NCBI RefSeq assembly: GCF_000585255.1
Contig: NZ_JANL01000041.1
Coordinates: 1-51,521 of the forward strand
Direction of reading: 5' to 3'
From: Alkalibacterium sp. AK22
GTDB lineage: Bacteria; Bacillota; Bacilli; Lactobacillales; Carnobacteriaceae_A
DNA: 51,521 nt
Positions 17,248-24,512 of this stretch are shown here, in pieces. Both the position numbers and the translations under genes were made by a program. The notes under the pieces are model-generated. The model was not told the DNA's origin. It saw only the letters and a list, made by a program, of their open reading frames with translations, and did no database searches. The number at the start of each line of letters is the position of its first letter. The stretch's first letter is position 1.

Positions 17248-17288
17248 AAAAAAGGCCAGAAACACTGATTTATCAGCACTTCTGACCT
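17248..17288 (-). terminator. Element-borne terminator for ssrA
   Basis: On the minus strand AGGTCAGAAGTGCTGA pairs with TCAGTGTTTCTGGCCT around a four-base loop and is followed by six T. It lies 12 bp beyond the tmRNA 3' end but inside the element. Its design matches the displaced chromosomal terminator at 3216-3256, so the insertion restores ssrA termination and also shields the integrase from read-through. Confidence 0.85.
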
Positions 17289-17297
17289 AAATTTTAA

Positions 17298-17374
17298 TAT
17301 GGAGTTGAGGGGAGTCGAACCCCTGTCCAGACACATTGCCACTCAAGTATCTACGTTCATAGTCTTACTACTTA
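17298..17374 (-). repeat. Right attachment repeat within intact ssrA
   Basis: A 77-bp perfect match to 3275-3351. It forms the last 75 bases of tmRNA plus two bases beyond its 3' end. The crossover point must lie inside this repeat but cannot be placed more exactly from one sequence. Confidence 0.93.
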
Positions 17375-17661
17375 AATTCGCTAAGCATTAGCCGTAAAAC
17401 AGGCATCATGCGCCGCTAGTCTGATAATCTCTTTCTGTTCCTGCAGACGGGAGGAACAGACGTATCCCACTTAATATAGGACCCGGTGCCGAGCACATGG
17501 GCGATGCCGGTCGGATCACGCTAAGCTGTTATTACGCAGCTAAAGCGTAAGAGTTATTGTTATTGTTTGCAGTTAGTTTAACTGTTGACGTTGATGCGCA
17601 GCCGTCACCTGCAAAACGCAACCCAAGCTCAATCTATGCCTGTCGAATCCGTAACAACCCC
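17300..17661 (-). ncRNA. ssrA: tmRNA
   Basis: A 362-nt transfer-messenger RNA that rescues stalled ribosomes with SmpB. The 5' GGGGUUG pairs with the 3' CAACUCC to form the acceptor stem, followed by GUUACGGAUUCGACAGG at the 5' side and a T-arm (GGGGTTCGACTCCCC) at the 3' side. The CCA end is not encoded. The tag frame starts at resume codon GCA (17570) and reads ANNNNNSYALAA, ending in TAATAA at 17534-17529. The ALAA end is the usual protease signal. The gene is intact because the integrated element supplies an identical 3' end. Confidence 0.96.
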
Positions 17662-17672
17662 ATTTTAAAAGT

Positions 17673-17701
17673 AGAACATCTCCTGTTCTCTTTTTATTAT
17701 A
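17673..17701 (-). promoter_or_regulatory. ssrA promoter -10 region and 5' leader hairpin
   Basis: TGCTATAAT on the minus strand gives an extended -10 element with its hexamer at 17696-17701. No strong -35 is visible. About 34 bases separate it from the mature 5' end, so the precursor needs 5' processing by RNase P; the leader contains the hairpin AGAACA-GGAGA-TGTTCT at 17673-17689. Confidence 0.6.
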
Positions 17702-18418
17702 GCATAATCTGTCTTATAAAGAAAGAGTGTTCGCTTTCCCCGCTCTTTTTACCTCTTGTGCCTATTTCGGGGAGAGTAATTTACTATTTACAGTTTGATA
17801 GTTTTTTTCAGACGTAAGCTATACGGAGAAAAGCGAACAGGCGCCTAGTCGCATCGCCTTGATCAAACAGTGTCCTGTTCCCAATAGTGTGGGGCCAGCA
17901 GTGGGGGCAGCATAGAAAAAACGGATGATGCATCCGCGTATTCATTGCTTTTTTCTTTATCCACAAAAGCCAAACTTATAGCGATGAGTCTTTTATCATG
18001 ATGCGTTTCGCTTTGTTCACGAAAAAGCGATGATTAGCCCTAATCGTCATGTCTACTGCCTCGACTGTGCTGTACTTGTGACAATTATCCCTAGTCATGA
18101 CAAGTACACACTGATCAAGTCTGTACTTATAACAAAAACTAAACAGTCTACTGCACTCATTTGATTGTTGTCATTTTAGGTTGTCATGCTGGATGTCGCT
18201 TTTCGCCTTGGCAAAAATCAACGACTCTGAGCGTTCAATCAACTGATTGACAATAAACTAGGCTGACTTTTTCCAATGATAGACCCATCGTGTCAGCTCA
18301 AACACGACCCAGTATAGAACCAAAAAAAGACCCAGCCTGCAGGCAGCTTCAGGCCCTTTAAAATACTTAAGAGCCTAAACGTTGTCTGAAAGCAAGGTCT
18401 TTCGGTCTTTCACTAAAC
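17702..18418. other. Long non-coding stretch upstream of ssrA
   Basis: More than 700 bp without a convincing gene. It contains a minus-strand terminator at 17916-17936 and a 9-bp perfect inverted repeat, TGTACTTGT (18071-18079) with ACAAGTACA (18100-18108), plus a third TGTACTTAT at 18122. The hairpin has no T-run. The function is unknown; an unannotated small RNA is possible. Confidence 0.4.
17916..17936 (-). terminator. Hairpin terminator upstream of ssrA
   Basis: On the minus strand CGGATG-CAT-CATCCG is followed by six T. It would stop transcripts coming from the reductase gene at 18419, or from an unrecognised short transcript in the gap, before they reach ssrA. Confidence 0.7.
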
Positions 18419-19348
18419 TTACCGGTTGATCCCCAGGATATCTTCCTTGGCATGGATTAAATCAGTGATTTTCTGGCAATTGGGTGCATAAAGACCCAAT
18501 TTTCTGGATGCTTCAGCGACTGCGCCATTTAAAAAATCAATTTCTGTCGGACGCTTGTTTGCCAGATCCTGATGCATGGATGGGTAATGCTCTCCCACTT
18601 GTTTTGCAACATCATTCAGGTAAATGATCATCTCATCCACATCAATGGCGATACCGTCCTGCAATTCTGCAACTGCGGCAAACTCGGATACGATTCCTCT
18701 GAGCATCGATTCTATGGTCGATGAGGCAAAGACTTTATCGATTGTCGTGTCCAGAAGCGCACACAAAGCATTCATGGTTCCATTCACACAAGCTTTACGC
18801 CAGGTTGTGTAAGTGACGTTCTCGCTGTACACACCGTACAAACCGCTCTCTTTAAGCATATCGACGATATCAAGCGCCGCCTGTTTTTCTTCTGGATGGC
18901 TGTTCTGTAACTCAACCGGTCCCTGACCGTTTAGACGGGTTACTCCCGGTGCTTCGATGCCCGCTGTCCAGACTGTAGTCCCCATGATGATGTTGCGCTT
19001 GTCCACAAAAGCCTGGAGCGTTTCATGGTGGCCCAGTCCGTTAAGTAAGCAGACAATCTTAGTGTCTGGACCAATTAAATGGGCGATACTTTTCATCATT
19101 GCTTTCAGTCCCATGGCTTTTGTAAAGACAAAGATAATATCCATCTCTCCATCAGCTTCTTCCGGCTTGCAGACTTTCATCTGCTGGTTTCCTTCGGTTC
19201 CGTTGACAGAAACGGTCAGTCCCTTGTCCTTGATAGCCTGGATATGGTCTTCCCAGTAATCCAGGAGCGTGACGTCCTGTCCATTTTTCTGAAGCTGATA
19301 ACCAAATCCACATCCGAGTGCGCCTGATCCGGCAATTGCAATTTTCAT
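18419..19348 (-). CDS. Ketopantoate reductase-like protein (PanE/ApbA family), copy 1
   Basis: A 309-residue NADPH-dependent reductase of the PanE/ApbA family, whose founding member reduces 2-dehydropantoate to pantoate in coenzyme A synthesis. The Rossmann motif GSGALGCGFG lies at 7-16, TKAMG follows beta-4, and the catalytic region TWRKACVNGTMN gives Lys185 and Asn189; PTEIDFLNG near 270 matches the conserved Glu of the family. It is preceded by an EIIC/PfoR-like gene (18 bp gap), and a second copy of this pair lies at 20917-22946. The consistent pairing with a transporter suggests a 2-keto acid substrate other than, or besides, ketopantoate. No strong terminator follows until 17936. Confidence 0.85.
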   Translation of the reverse strand: MKIAIAGSGALGCGFGYQLQKNGQDVTLLDYWEDHIQAIKDKGLTVSVNGTEGNQQMKVCKPEEADGEMDIIFVFTKAMGLKAMMKSIAHLIGPDTKIVCLLNGLGHHETLQAFVDKRNIIMGTTVWTAGIEAPGVTRLNGQGPVELQNSHPEEKQAALDIVDMLKESGLYGVYSENVTYTTWRKACVNGTMNALCALLDTTIDKVFASSTIESMLRGIVSEFAAVAELQDGIAIDVDEMIIYLNDVAKQVGEHYPSMHQDLANKRPTEIDFLNGAVAEASRKLGLYAPNCQKITDLIHAKEDILGINR

Positions 19349-19366
19349 CGATCTAATCCCCTTTTA

Positions 19367-20414
19367 CTAGTTCGTTGCCGGTACAAATTTGAAAATCTCA
19401 TCTTCGTAGATTTTCAGTACCTTATATAATAATACATCAACTAGCAAGGCTCCGCCAAATGGAATGACAAAATATCCCATGATGACGGCCCACAGGGGGG
19501 GCACCCATTTGTGCAGCCTGGATTGGACCAATCAGGCCGATGATTCCAAAACCCGCTGTTTCAGGGACTCCCTGCAGGTTCAGCATGTAGACGCCAACAC
19601 CTGATATAATGGCATTGATAATGATTGGCGCCACCAGCATCGGATGCTTGATCACGTTGGGCATCATCATCTTCATGGCTCCAAGCAAAATCGCCAGGGT
19701 GGTCCCTTTTTCATTGACACGCTTGGAACCTAGGGCCAGAACAGCTGTACAGGCTGTGATTCCGACAGCCGCTGCTCCGGCACCCAGTCCGTTGATTCCA
19801 ACGGCGATACCAATCGCTACTGTCGAGACCGGCGAAACAATGATTAAAGAGAAGGCTACCGTGATCAGGACAGCCATTAAAAGCGGCTGCAAAGTCGTGA
19901 AGATGTTAATCAGATTGCCGATTGATTGCGTGACGAGGCTGACGTGCGGCAATGTCAGCCATCCCAAAGTCCCGATTCCTCCAGCAACCAGGATTGGCAG
20001 CAAAATAAGATTCAATGACCCCAGGCGGCTATCCAGCCAGTGTGTTAGCCAGACAGCCGCTCCGGCCATCAGCATTACATTGACCAGGTCTCCCATGCCG
20101 ATGAGACTGGTCCCGGCCTCGCTAGCCGTGTAGGCACCGGACCCCAGGAACGTTCCGGCTCCAATGACGGTACTCTGCATCGGATCCAGCTTGAACTGCA
20201 TCGCAACCAGCACACCGATCAGTACCGGTGTCAAGAACTGCATGGTCTCCACCACTGTACCCATTGTCTGAAATATCGAGGCATAAGGTACGAGAGCCTG
20301 GAAGATACCGCCCAGAATGGCATTGGGAATGAGCCCGATTACAATCCCGCTTGCTGTCCCCGCTAGTACTTTATTCAAATAGTCCTTGAAACTGTATGAC
20401 CTTGTTTCTACCAT
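19367..20414 (-). pseudogene. PfoR/EIIC-like membrane protein, copy 1, frameshifted
   Basis: A PTS EIIC-type membrane protein of the PfoR family (PTS_EIIC_2) without phosphorylation domains. The first 305 residues match copy 2 closely, with many hydrophobic segments. Within a run of seven G on the plus strand (19495-19501; seven C in the message) the frame shifts, giving a wrong 17-residue tail and a stop at 19437. Removing one base from the run restores a 42-residue C-terminus parallel to copy 2 (ending EIFKFVPATN) with a stop at 19367. The break may be a true mutation, a slipping homopolymer that switches the gene, or a sequencing error. AAAGGGGAG precedes the ATG. Confidence 0.8.
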
Positions 20415-20463
20415 GATAACTCCCCTTTAACTATAGCCTCTCAGCTTTTTTGTGTTGGTGACG

Positions 20464-20507
20464 ATTGTATCATAAATGTACATCGAATCCAGCAATTTTC
20501 ATGAGAA
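20464..20507 (-). promoter_or_regulatory. Putative promoter and shared upstream motif, cassette copy 1
   Basis: TACAAT at 20464-20469 (minus strand, preceded by TGA) is a plausible -10. At 20490-20507 lies TTCTCATGAAAATTGCTG on the minus strand, which matches 14 of 18 positions of a motif at the same distance before the second cassette's -10 (23028-23045). The remainder of 20415-20916 holds a terminator for cassette 2 and no gene. Confidence 0.5.
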
Positions 20508-20830
20508 AAATGAGATTTAATTAAAACTAAGTCTGTTTATCTCTCATTATAAATTAATCAAGTGCATCAGCCCGCCACTGACGGGCCTTTATTACAGGAC
20601 GGCTAAAGGTTTTTCTTTTTTGTGACATTTATCAGCCGACTGTAAACGCAAGAGCTGTAATGTTTAAAAGAAGGCCTCTCTTTCGGCTTTCTCATGCGGT
20701 CAGCTGCACTGGCTGGGTCAAAAAATCCCTATTCGGCAAGCTCAGCGCTGGCTGGGTATACACTTGACTAAAGGGCCTTTTTGCTTAAACTGCTCATAAC
20801 AAATACGACCATGAGTTGTCTGAAGCATAG

Positions 20831-20874
20831 AAAAATGCACCATGAGTGAATCGAACTTTTCCACTCAGGGTGCA
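20831..20874 (-). terminator. Terminator of reductase copy 2
   Basis: On the minus strand TGCACCCTGAGTG pairs with CACTCATGGTGCA (two mismatched bases) and is followed by five T. It lies 43 bp after the stop of the second ketopantoate reductase-like gene and separates the two cassettes. Confidence 0.8.
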
Positions 20875-20916
20875 TGCTAATTGTTTTACTGAACTGACTG
20901 ATACTAATAACTGGAA

Positions 20917-21879
20917 TCAGCAGACAGGAGATGTCCGTGAAAATTTTGGAAGTTCTCTGATGCCTAAAATATCCTCTTTTGCATGGATCAGGTCAGTGAT
21001 TTTCTGACAGTAGGGAGCCTGAAATCCTAGTTTCACTGAAGCCTGAGCCACTGCACCGTTCAGGAAGTCAATCTCGGTCGGCCGTTTGTTAGCCAGATCC
21101 TGATACATGGACGGATAGTGTGCCCCCACTTTTTCAGCGACCGCCTTCAGGTAGCGGACTGTTTCTTCCACATCCAGCTCAACGTCGTCCTGCAGCTTGG
21201 CTGCCTGCGAAAACTCGGAGACGATGCCATTGAGCATGGAGTCAATCGTTGAAGACTGAAATACTTTTTCGATTGTTGCATCAAGCAGTGCACACAGCGC
21301 ATTCATCGTCCCGTTGACACAGGCTTTTCTCCAAGTTGTAAAGTTGACATTCTCACTGTAAACACCGTTCAGGCCGCTGTCCTGCAGCATCTGGACAATC
21401 TTTTGAGCACTGTCTTTTTCATCGGGATGGCTGTTCTGCAGCTCCACCGGTCCCTGACCATTGAAATGTGTCACGCCGGGAGCATCAATCCCCGCTGTCC
21501 AGACTGTGGTCCCCATGATGATTTGCTTTTTATCTACAAACTTTTGTAAGGTCTCTAAATGTCCCAGACCATTCAGCAAGCAGACAATTTGGGTCTGTTT
21601 GCCGATCAGATGACGAATACTTTCCATCATCGCTTCCAGACCCATGGCCTTTGTAAATACAAAGATTACATCCATGGTCTCAGTTGCTTCATGGGGTCTG
21701 CAGATAGCCATATTTTCCGTTGCTTCAACTCTGTTGACTGTTATCTTAAGCCCTTGAGAAGCGATAGCCTCGATGTGCTTGCCCCAGTTGTCCAGCAAGG
21801 TCACAGACTCGCCATTTTTTTGCAGCAAGTATCCAAACCCGCATCCCAGTGCTCCTGATCCTGCAATTGCTATTTTCAT
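20917..21879 (-). CDS. Ketopantoate reductase-like protein (PanE/ApbA family), copy 2
   Basis: A 320-residue paralogue of the 18419-19348 protein, similar along its whole length. The NADP-binding GSGALGCGFG motif, TKAMG, TWRKACVNGTMN with the catalytic Lys, and PTEIDFLNG are all kept. It differs by an 11-residue C-terminal extension (ending SRTSPVC), probably because the original stop codon was lost after duplication. It starts 20 bp after the EIIC/PfoR-like gene in the same transcript and is followed by a clear terminator. Substrate unproven; a role in pantoate or another 2-keto acid pathway is inferred from the family. Confidence 0.86.
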   Translation of the reverse strand: MKIAIAGSGALGCGFGYLLQKNGESVTLLDNWGKHIEAIASQGLKITVNRVEATENMAICRPHEATETMDVIFVFTKAMGLEAMMESIRHLIGKQTQIVCLLNGLGHLETLQKFVDKKQIIMGTTVWTAGIDAPGVTHFNGQGPVELQNSHPDEKDSAQKIVQMLQDSGLNGVYSENVNFTTWRKACVNGTMNALCALLDATIEKVFQSSTIDSMLNGIVSEFSQAAKLQDDVELDVEETVRYLKAVAEKVGAHYPSMYQDLANKRPTEIDFLNGAVAQASVKLGFQAPYCQKITDLIHAKEDILGIRELPKFSRTSPVC

Positions 21880-21899
21880 ATCGTTTAATTCTCCTTTAA

Positions 21900-22946
21900 T
21901 TAATTGGCTGCTGGTACAAATTTGAAAATATCATGTTCATAGACTTTGAGCATTTTGTTCAGTAATATGTCGATCAATACAGCCCCACCAAACGGCAACA
22001 CGAAGTATGCGATAATAACTGTCCAGAGTGGCGCACCCATTTCAACAGCCTGGATTGGTCCGACCAAGCCGACGATACCAAAACCGGACGTCTGCGGCAG
22101 TCCTTGAATGTTGAAAAGGTAAGCCCCCATACCCGAAAGGATGGCATTAATGATGATTGGTACAACGATTCTTGGATGTCTCACTAAGTTAGGCATCATC
22201 ATTTTCATGGCTCCAAGCAGAATGGCCAGCGTTGTTCCTTTTTCATTGACTCTTTTAGACCCGACAACCAGTACAGCGGTACAGGCGGTAATGCCCACCG
22301 CAGCAGCCCCAGCTCCTAGGCCGGTGATGCCGATGGCAATCCCGATCGCTACAGTTGAAATGGGTGAAATAATCAGCACTGAGAAGGCGACGGCAATTAG
22401 AATGGCCATCAGCAGCGGCTGAAGTGTCGTGAAGGTATTGATGATGCTTCCGATAGTTGAAGTGACCAGACTCACATAGGGAAGAGTCAGCAGGCCGACA
22501 GTCCCAATTCCTCCTCCAACGAGGATAGGTAGTAGGATCAGGTTCAGAGAACCCAGCTTGCCTTCAAGAAAACGCGTGGCGAAAACTGCTAGACCGGATA
22601 TTAGCATGACATTCACCAGGTCTCCAATACCAACAAGAGTAATACCGGCTTCTGTCACCGCATAAGCACCTGAACCGAGAAAGGTCCCTGCCCCGATGAT
22701 TACACTCTGCATGGCATTCAGCTTGAACTGATTCGCTACGAGCACACCAATCAGGGCCGGTGTAATAAACTGCATGGTAGAAACGACGGTCGCCAATGTC
22801 TGAAAAATCGATCCGTATGGTATCAGTGCCTTGAAGATTCCGCCTAAAATGGCATTTGCGATTAACCCGATCACAATGCCGCTGGCTGTTCCAGCCAGGA
22901 CTTTATTGAGATAGTCCTTAAATGAGTATTGTTCTTTGTTTAACAT
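21900..22946 (-). CDS. PfoR/EIIC-like membrane protein, copy 2 (intact)
   Basis: A 348-residue polytopic membrane protein of the PfoR/PTS_EIIC_2 family. The chain is dominated by Gly/Ile-rich membrane segments, including GTASGIVIGLIANAILGG near 17-35 and conserved GITACTAVLVVGSKRVNEKGTT in the middle. The C-terminus ends DIFKFVPAAN, the portion lost by frameshift in copy 1. There is no EIIA or EIIB domain and no such gene nearby, so phosphotransfer is doubtful and the protein probably acts as a facilitator or sensor. It leads a two-gene operon with the reductase. AGGGGATG lies before the ATG. Confidence 0.85.
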   Translation of the reverse strand: MLNKEQYSFKDYLNKVLAGTASGIVIGLIANAILGGIFKALIPYGSIFQTLATVVSTMQFITPALIGVLVANQFKLNAMQSVIIGAGTFLGSGAYAVTEAGITLVGIGDLVNVMLISGLAVFATRFLEGKLGSLNLILLPILVGGGIGTVGLLTLPYVSLVTSTIGSIINTFTTLQPLLMAILIAVAFSVLIISPISTVAIGIAIGITGLGAGAAAVGITACTAVLVVGSKRVNEKGTTLAILLGAMKMMMPNLVRHPRIVVPIIINAILSGMGAYLFNIQGLPQTSGFGIVGLVGPIQAVEMGAPLWTVIIAYFVLPFGGAVLIDILLNKMLKVYEHDIFKFVPAAN

Positions 22947-23000
22947 GTCTACATCCCCTTAATCACAATGTATATGTGTTTTCTTTTCACTAACATGCTC

Positions 23001-23045
23001 ATTATATCACATAAAAAGTTTTGTTTTCAGAAAATTGCATGAAAA
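23001..23045 (-). promoter_or_regulatory. Putative promoter and shared upstream motif, cassette copy 2
   Basis: TATAAT at 23001-23006 (minus strand, context TGTGATATAAT) with CTGAAA about 18 bases upstream as a poor -35. The motif TTTTCATGCAATTTTCTG at 23028-23045 overlaps that -35 and is shared with cassette 1, which suggests binding of the same regulator. Confidence 0.55.
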
Positions 23046-23122
23046 TAATTAAGGGTTCTTAAATGTTTGCCTATGATAATCTCATAGAGCCAACTCTATC
23101 TGTTCAGTTTTTCTTTATATAT

Positions 23123-23188
23123 AAAAAATAGAGCTTCCTGTCTTTGCTGCCTATCTGTCAGAAGACAGGCAATAAGAACAGAAGCTCT
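23123..23188 (-). terminator. Terminator of the histidine phosphatase gene
   Basis: On the minus strand AGAGCTTCTGT pairs with ACAGGAAGCTCT (one bulge), an inner GCCTGTC/GACAGATAGGC stem is also possible, and a T-run follows. It lies about 35 bp after the phosphatase stop codon. Confidence 0.8.
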
Positions 23189-23224
23189 GATGAATTATAT
23201 AGGGTTGTGTACAGCTACAGTCGA

Positions 23225-23908
23225 CTAGTCGTCTGCGTCAGTGAAGTGGGACACATCATTATATTTTTCCAGATGATACAGACCTTCGTCGTAACGAGCT
23301 ACGGAGACACTGGCATTTAGCAGCGATTTAGTTTCAGTCAAATCCGGGATCAAGTTTTCCAGAATGTAACGGATTGTTCCTCCGTGAGCAACCAGCAGAA
23401 TCGTCTCTCCACTATCCCGATGCTTGTCAATCAGTTTTAAGAGACCCTGTTCCACCCTGGACCAGAACATCATAAAGTCTTCCGCATGCTTTTCAGGGTC
23501 TGCGGCATGAAAGGCATTCATGCGTTCAGCAACATCCGTATTTATGAACATCTCTTTAGTGGTTTCATAACCCAGATAGTCACGGATTTTCGCGTAGGCA
23601 TCGGATCCATACCAGCCTTCCATCGATCCAAAGAACACTTCCCGGAATTCGGGCATCTGAATCATATTCATCGTATCGAACTGTCCATTTTCCTGAAGGA
23701 TCAGAGAGGCTGTTTCCTGGGTCCGTGAGAGATCACTGGTGTAGACAGCGTCAAACGTTACCCCTTTCAGACCGCGCCCACAGCGTCTGACATCCTCTTT
23801 TCCGTGTTCAGTCAGCGGTGTATTGCTCCACCCCTGCATTTGTCCATAATAGTTGAAGTACGTTTCCCCGTGCCTTACAAAATAGATTGTTACACCATTG
23901 TTAGCCAT
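23225..23908 (-). CDS. Histidine phosphatase family protein (phosphoglycerate mutase-like)
   Basis: A 227-residue cytoplasmic phosphatase of the histidine phosphatase superfamily. The phospho-acceptor motif VRHGET places Arg12-His13; TSDLSRTQETA near 60 is the usual helix; Glu near 88 (MPEFREVFFGSMEGW) is the proton donor; and AHGGTIRYIL near 178 carries the second His. The gpmI gene elsewhere in the window covers glycolysis, so this is more likely a broad-specificity phosphatase than a mutase. It lies downstream of smpB but has its own ribosome binding site (GTGAGGAG) and its own terminator, and an smpB terminator stands between them. Confidence 0.85.
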   Translation of the reverse strand: MANNGVTIYFVRHGETYFNYYGQMQGWSNTPLTEHGKEDVRRCGRGLKGVTFDAVYTSDLSRTQETASLILQENGQFDTMNMIQMPEFREVFFGSMEGWYGSDAYAKIRDYLGYETTKEMFINTDVAERMNAFHAADPEKHAEDFMMFWSRVEQGLLKLIDKHRDSGETILLVAHGGTIRYILENLIPDLTETKSLLNASVSVARYDEGLYHLEKYNDVSHFTDADD

Positions 23909-23991
23909 TGTCGCTCCTCACTTTCATCAGTCGTCTTCTTCCATTCTATCAAATTGATTGGACTTATTCGACAGAGAATGCCCCAAACACA

Positions 23992-24026
23992 TAAAAACAC
24001 GTGCTGAACGCTCATTCAGCACGTGT
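23992..24026 (-). terminator. smpB terminator
   Basis: On the minus strand ACACGTGCTGAA-TGAGCG-TTCAGCACGTGT, a 12-bp perfect stem, is followed by TTTT. It lies just after the smpB stop codon and ends the est-rnr-smpB transcript. Confidence 0.9.
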
Positions 24027-24036
24027 CTGTGTCATT

Positions 24037-24498
24037 TTAATAATTTTCTTTCAGTGCGCGTCTGACTTGACGGTCCTGATCACGGCGCTTGATGGTCTCC
24101 CGCTTATCATACTGCTTCTTCCCTTTGGCCAGTCCGATCAGTACCTTGGCAAAGCCGTTCTTGATATAGACTTTTAAAGGAACTAGAGTGATCCCACCCT
24201 GCTTTATTTCTCCAGTCAAACTGTCAATCTGCTTTTTCTTCATTAGCAGCTTTCTCGGTCTGACAGGATCATGATTGAACTGATTCCCCTGCTCAAAAGG
24301 CGAAATATGAACATTATACAGCCAGATTTCACCATCTCTGATACTGGCATAGCCGTCCTTTAAATTGATACGACCGGCACGGATCGACTTAATTTCTGTT
24401 CCTTTGAGAACGATCCCCGCTTCGATGGTATCCAGTATCGAATATTCATAGCGCGCCTTTCTGTTCTGGGCAATCAACTTGCCTTCACCTTTAGGCAT
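24037..24498 (-). CDS. smpB: SsrA-binding protein SmpB
   Basis: A 153-residue RNA-binding protein that delivers tmRNA to stalled ribosomes. The family hallmarks are clear: [11 protein letters not shown] at the start, [21 protein letters not shown] in the beta-barrel, and a basic C-terminal tail ([15 protein letters not shown]) that folds into the ribosomal mRNA channel. The length is normal. It follows rnr by 14 bp with AAAGGGGGAG upstream, so the two are co-transcribed. Its partner ssrA lies 6.4 kb downstream at 17300-17661; in many relatives the two genes are adjacent. Confidence 0.97.
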   Translation of the reverse strand: MPKGEGKLIAQNRKARYEYSILDTIEAGIVLKGTEIKSIRAGRINLKDGYASIRDGEIWLYNVHISPFEQGNQFNHDPVRPRKLLMKKKQIDSLTGEIKQGGITLVPLKVYIKNGFAKVLIGLAKGKKQYDKRETIKRRDQDRQVRRALKENY

Positions 24499-24512
24499 GT
24501 TACTCCCCCTTT

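Larger units (their letters stand above)
3275..17374. mobile_element. Integrative genomic island inserted in ssrA
   Basis: The interval between two perfect 77-bp repeats of the ssrA 3' end; the repeat-to-repeat distance is 14,023 bp. A tyrosine recombinase gene lies about 150 bp from the intact ssrA and a serine resolvase gene lies inside it. All cargo genes share the minus strand and are clearly richer in A and T than the flanking chromosome. ssrA is a well-known integration target for tyrosine-integrase elements. No replication, capsid or conjugation genes are seen, so this is a defence-type island that is either mobilised by its integrase or now resident. Confidence 0.93.

Noticed and set aside
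17557-17817. Plus-strand open frame of 86 codons
   Set aside because: It runs antisense through the tmRNA gene and its promoter and has no ribosome binding site.
20709-20757. Direct repeat CTGGCTGGGT in the cassette gap
   Set aside because: Two 10-bp copies at 20709-20718 and 20748-20757 have no dyad, promoter position or further copies, so chance is likely.
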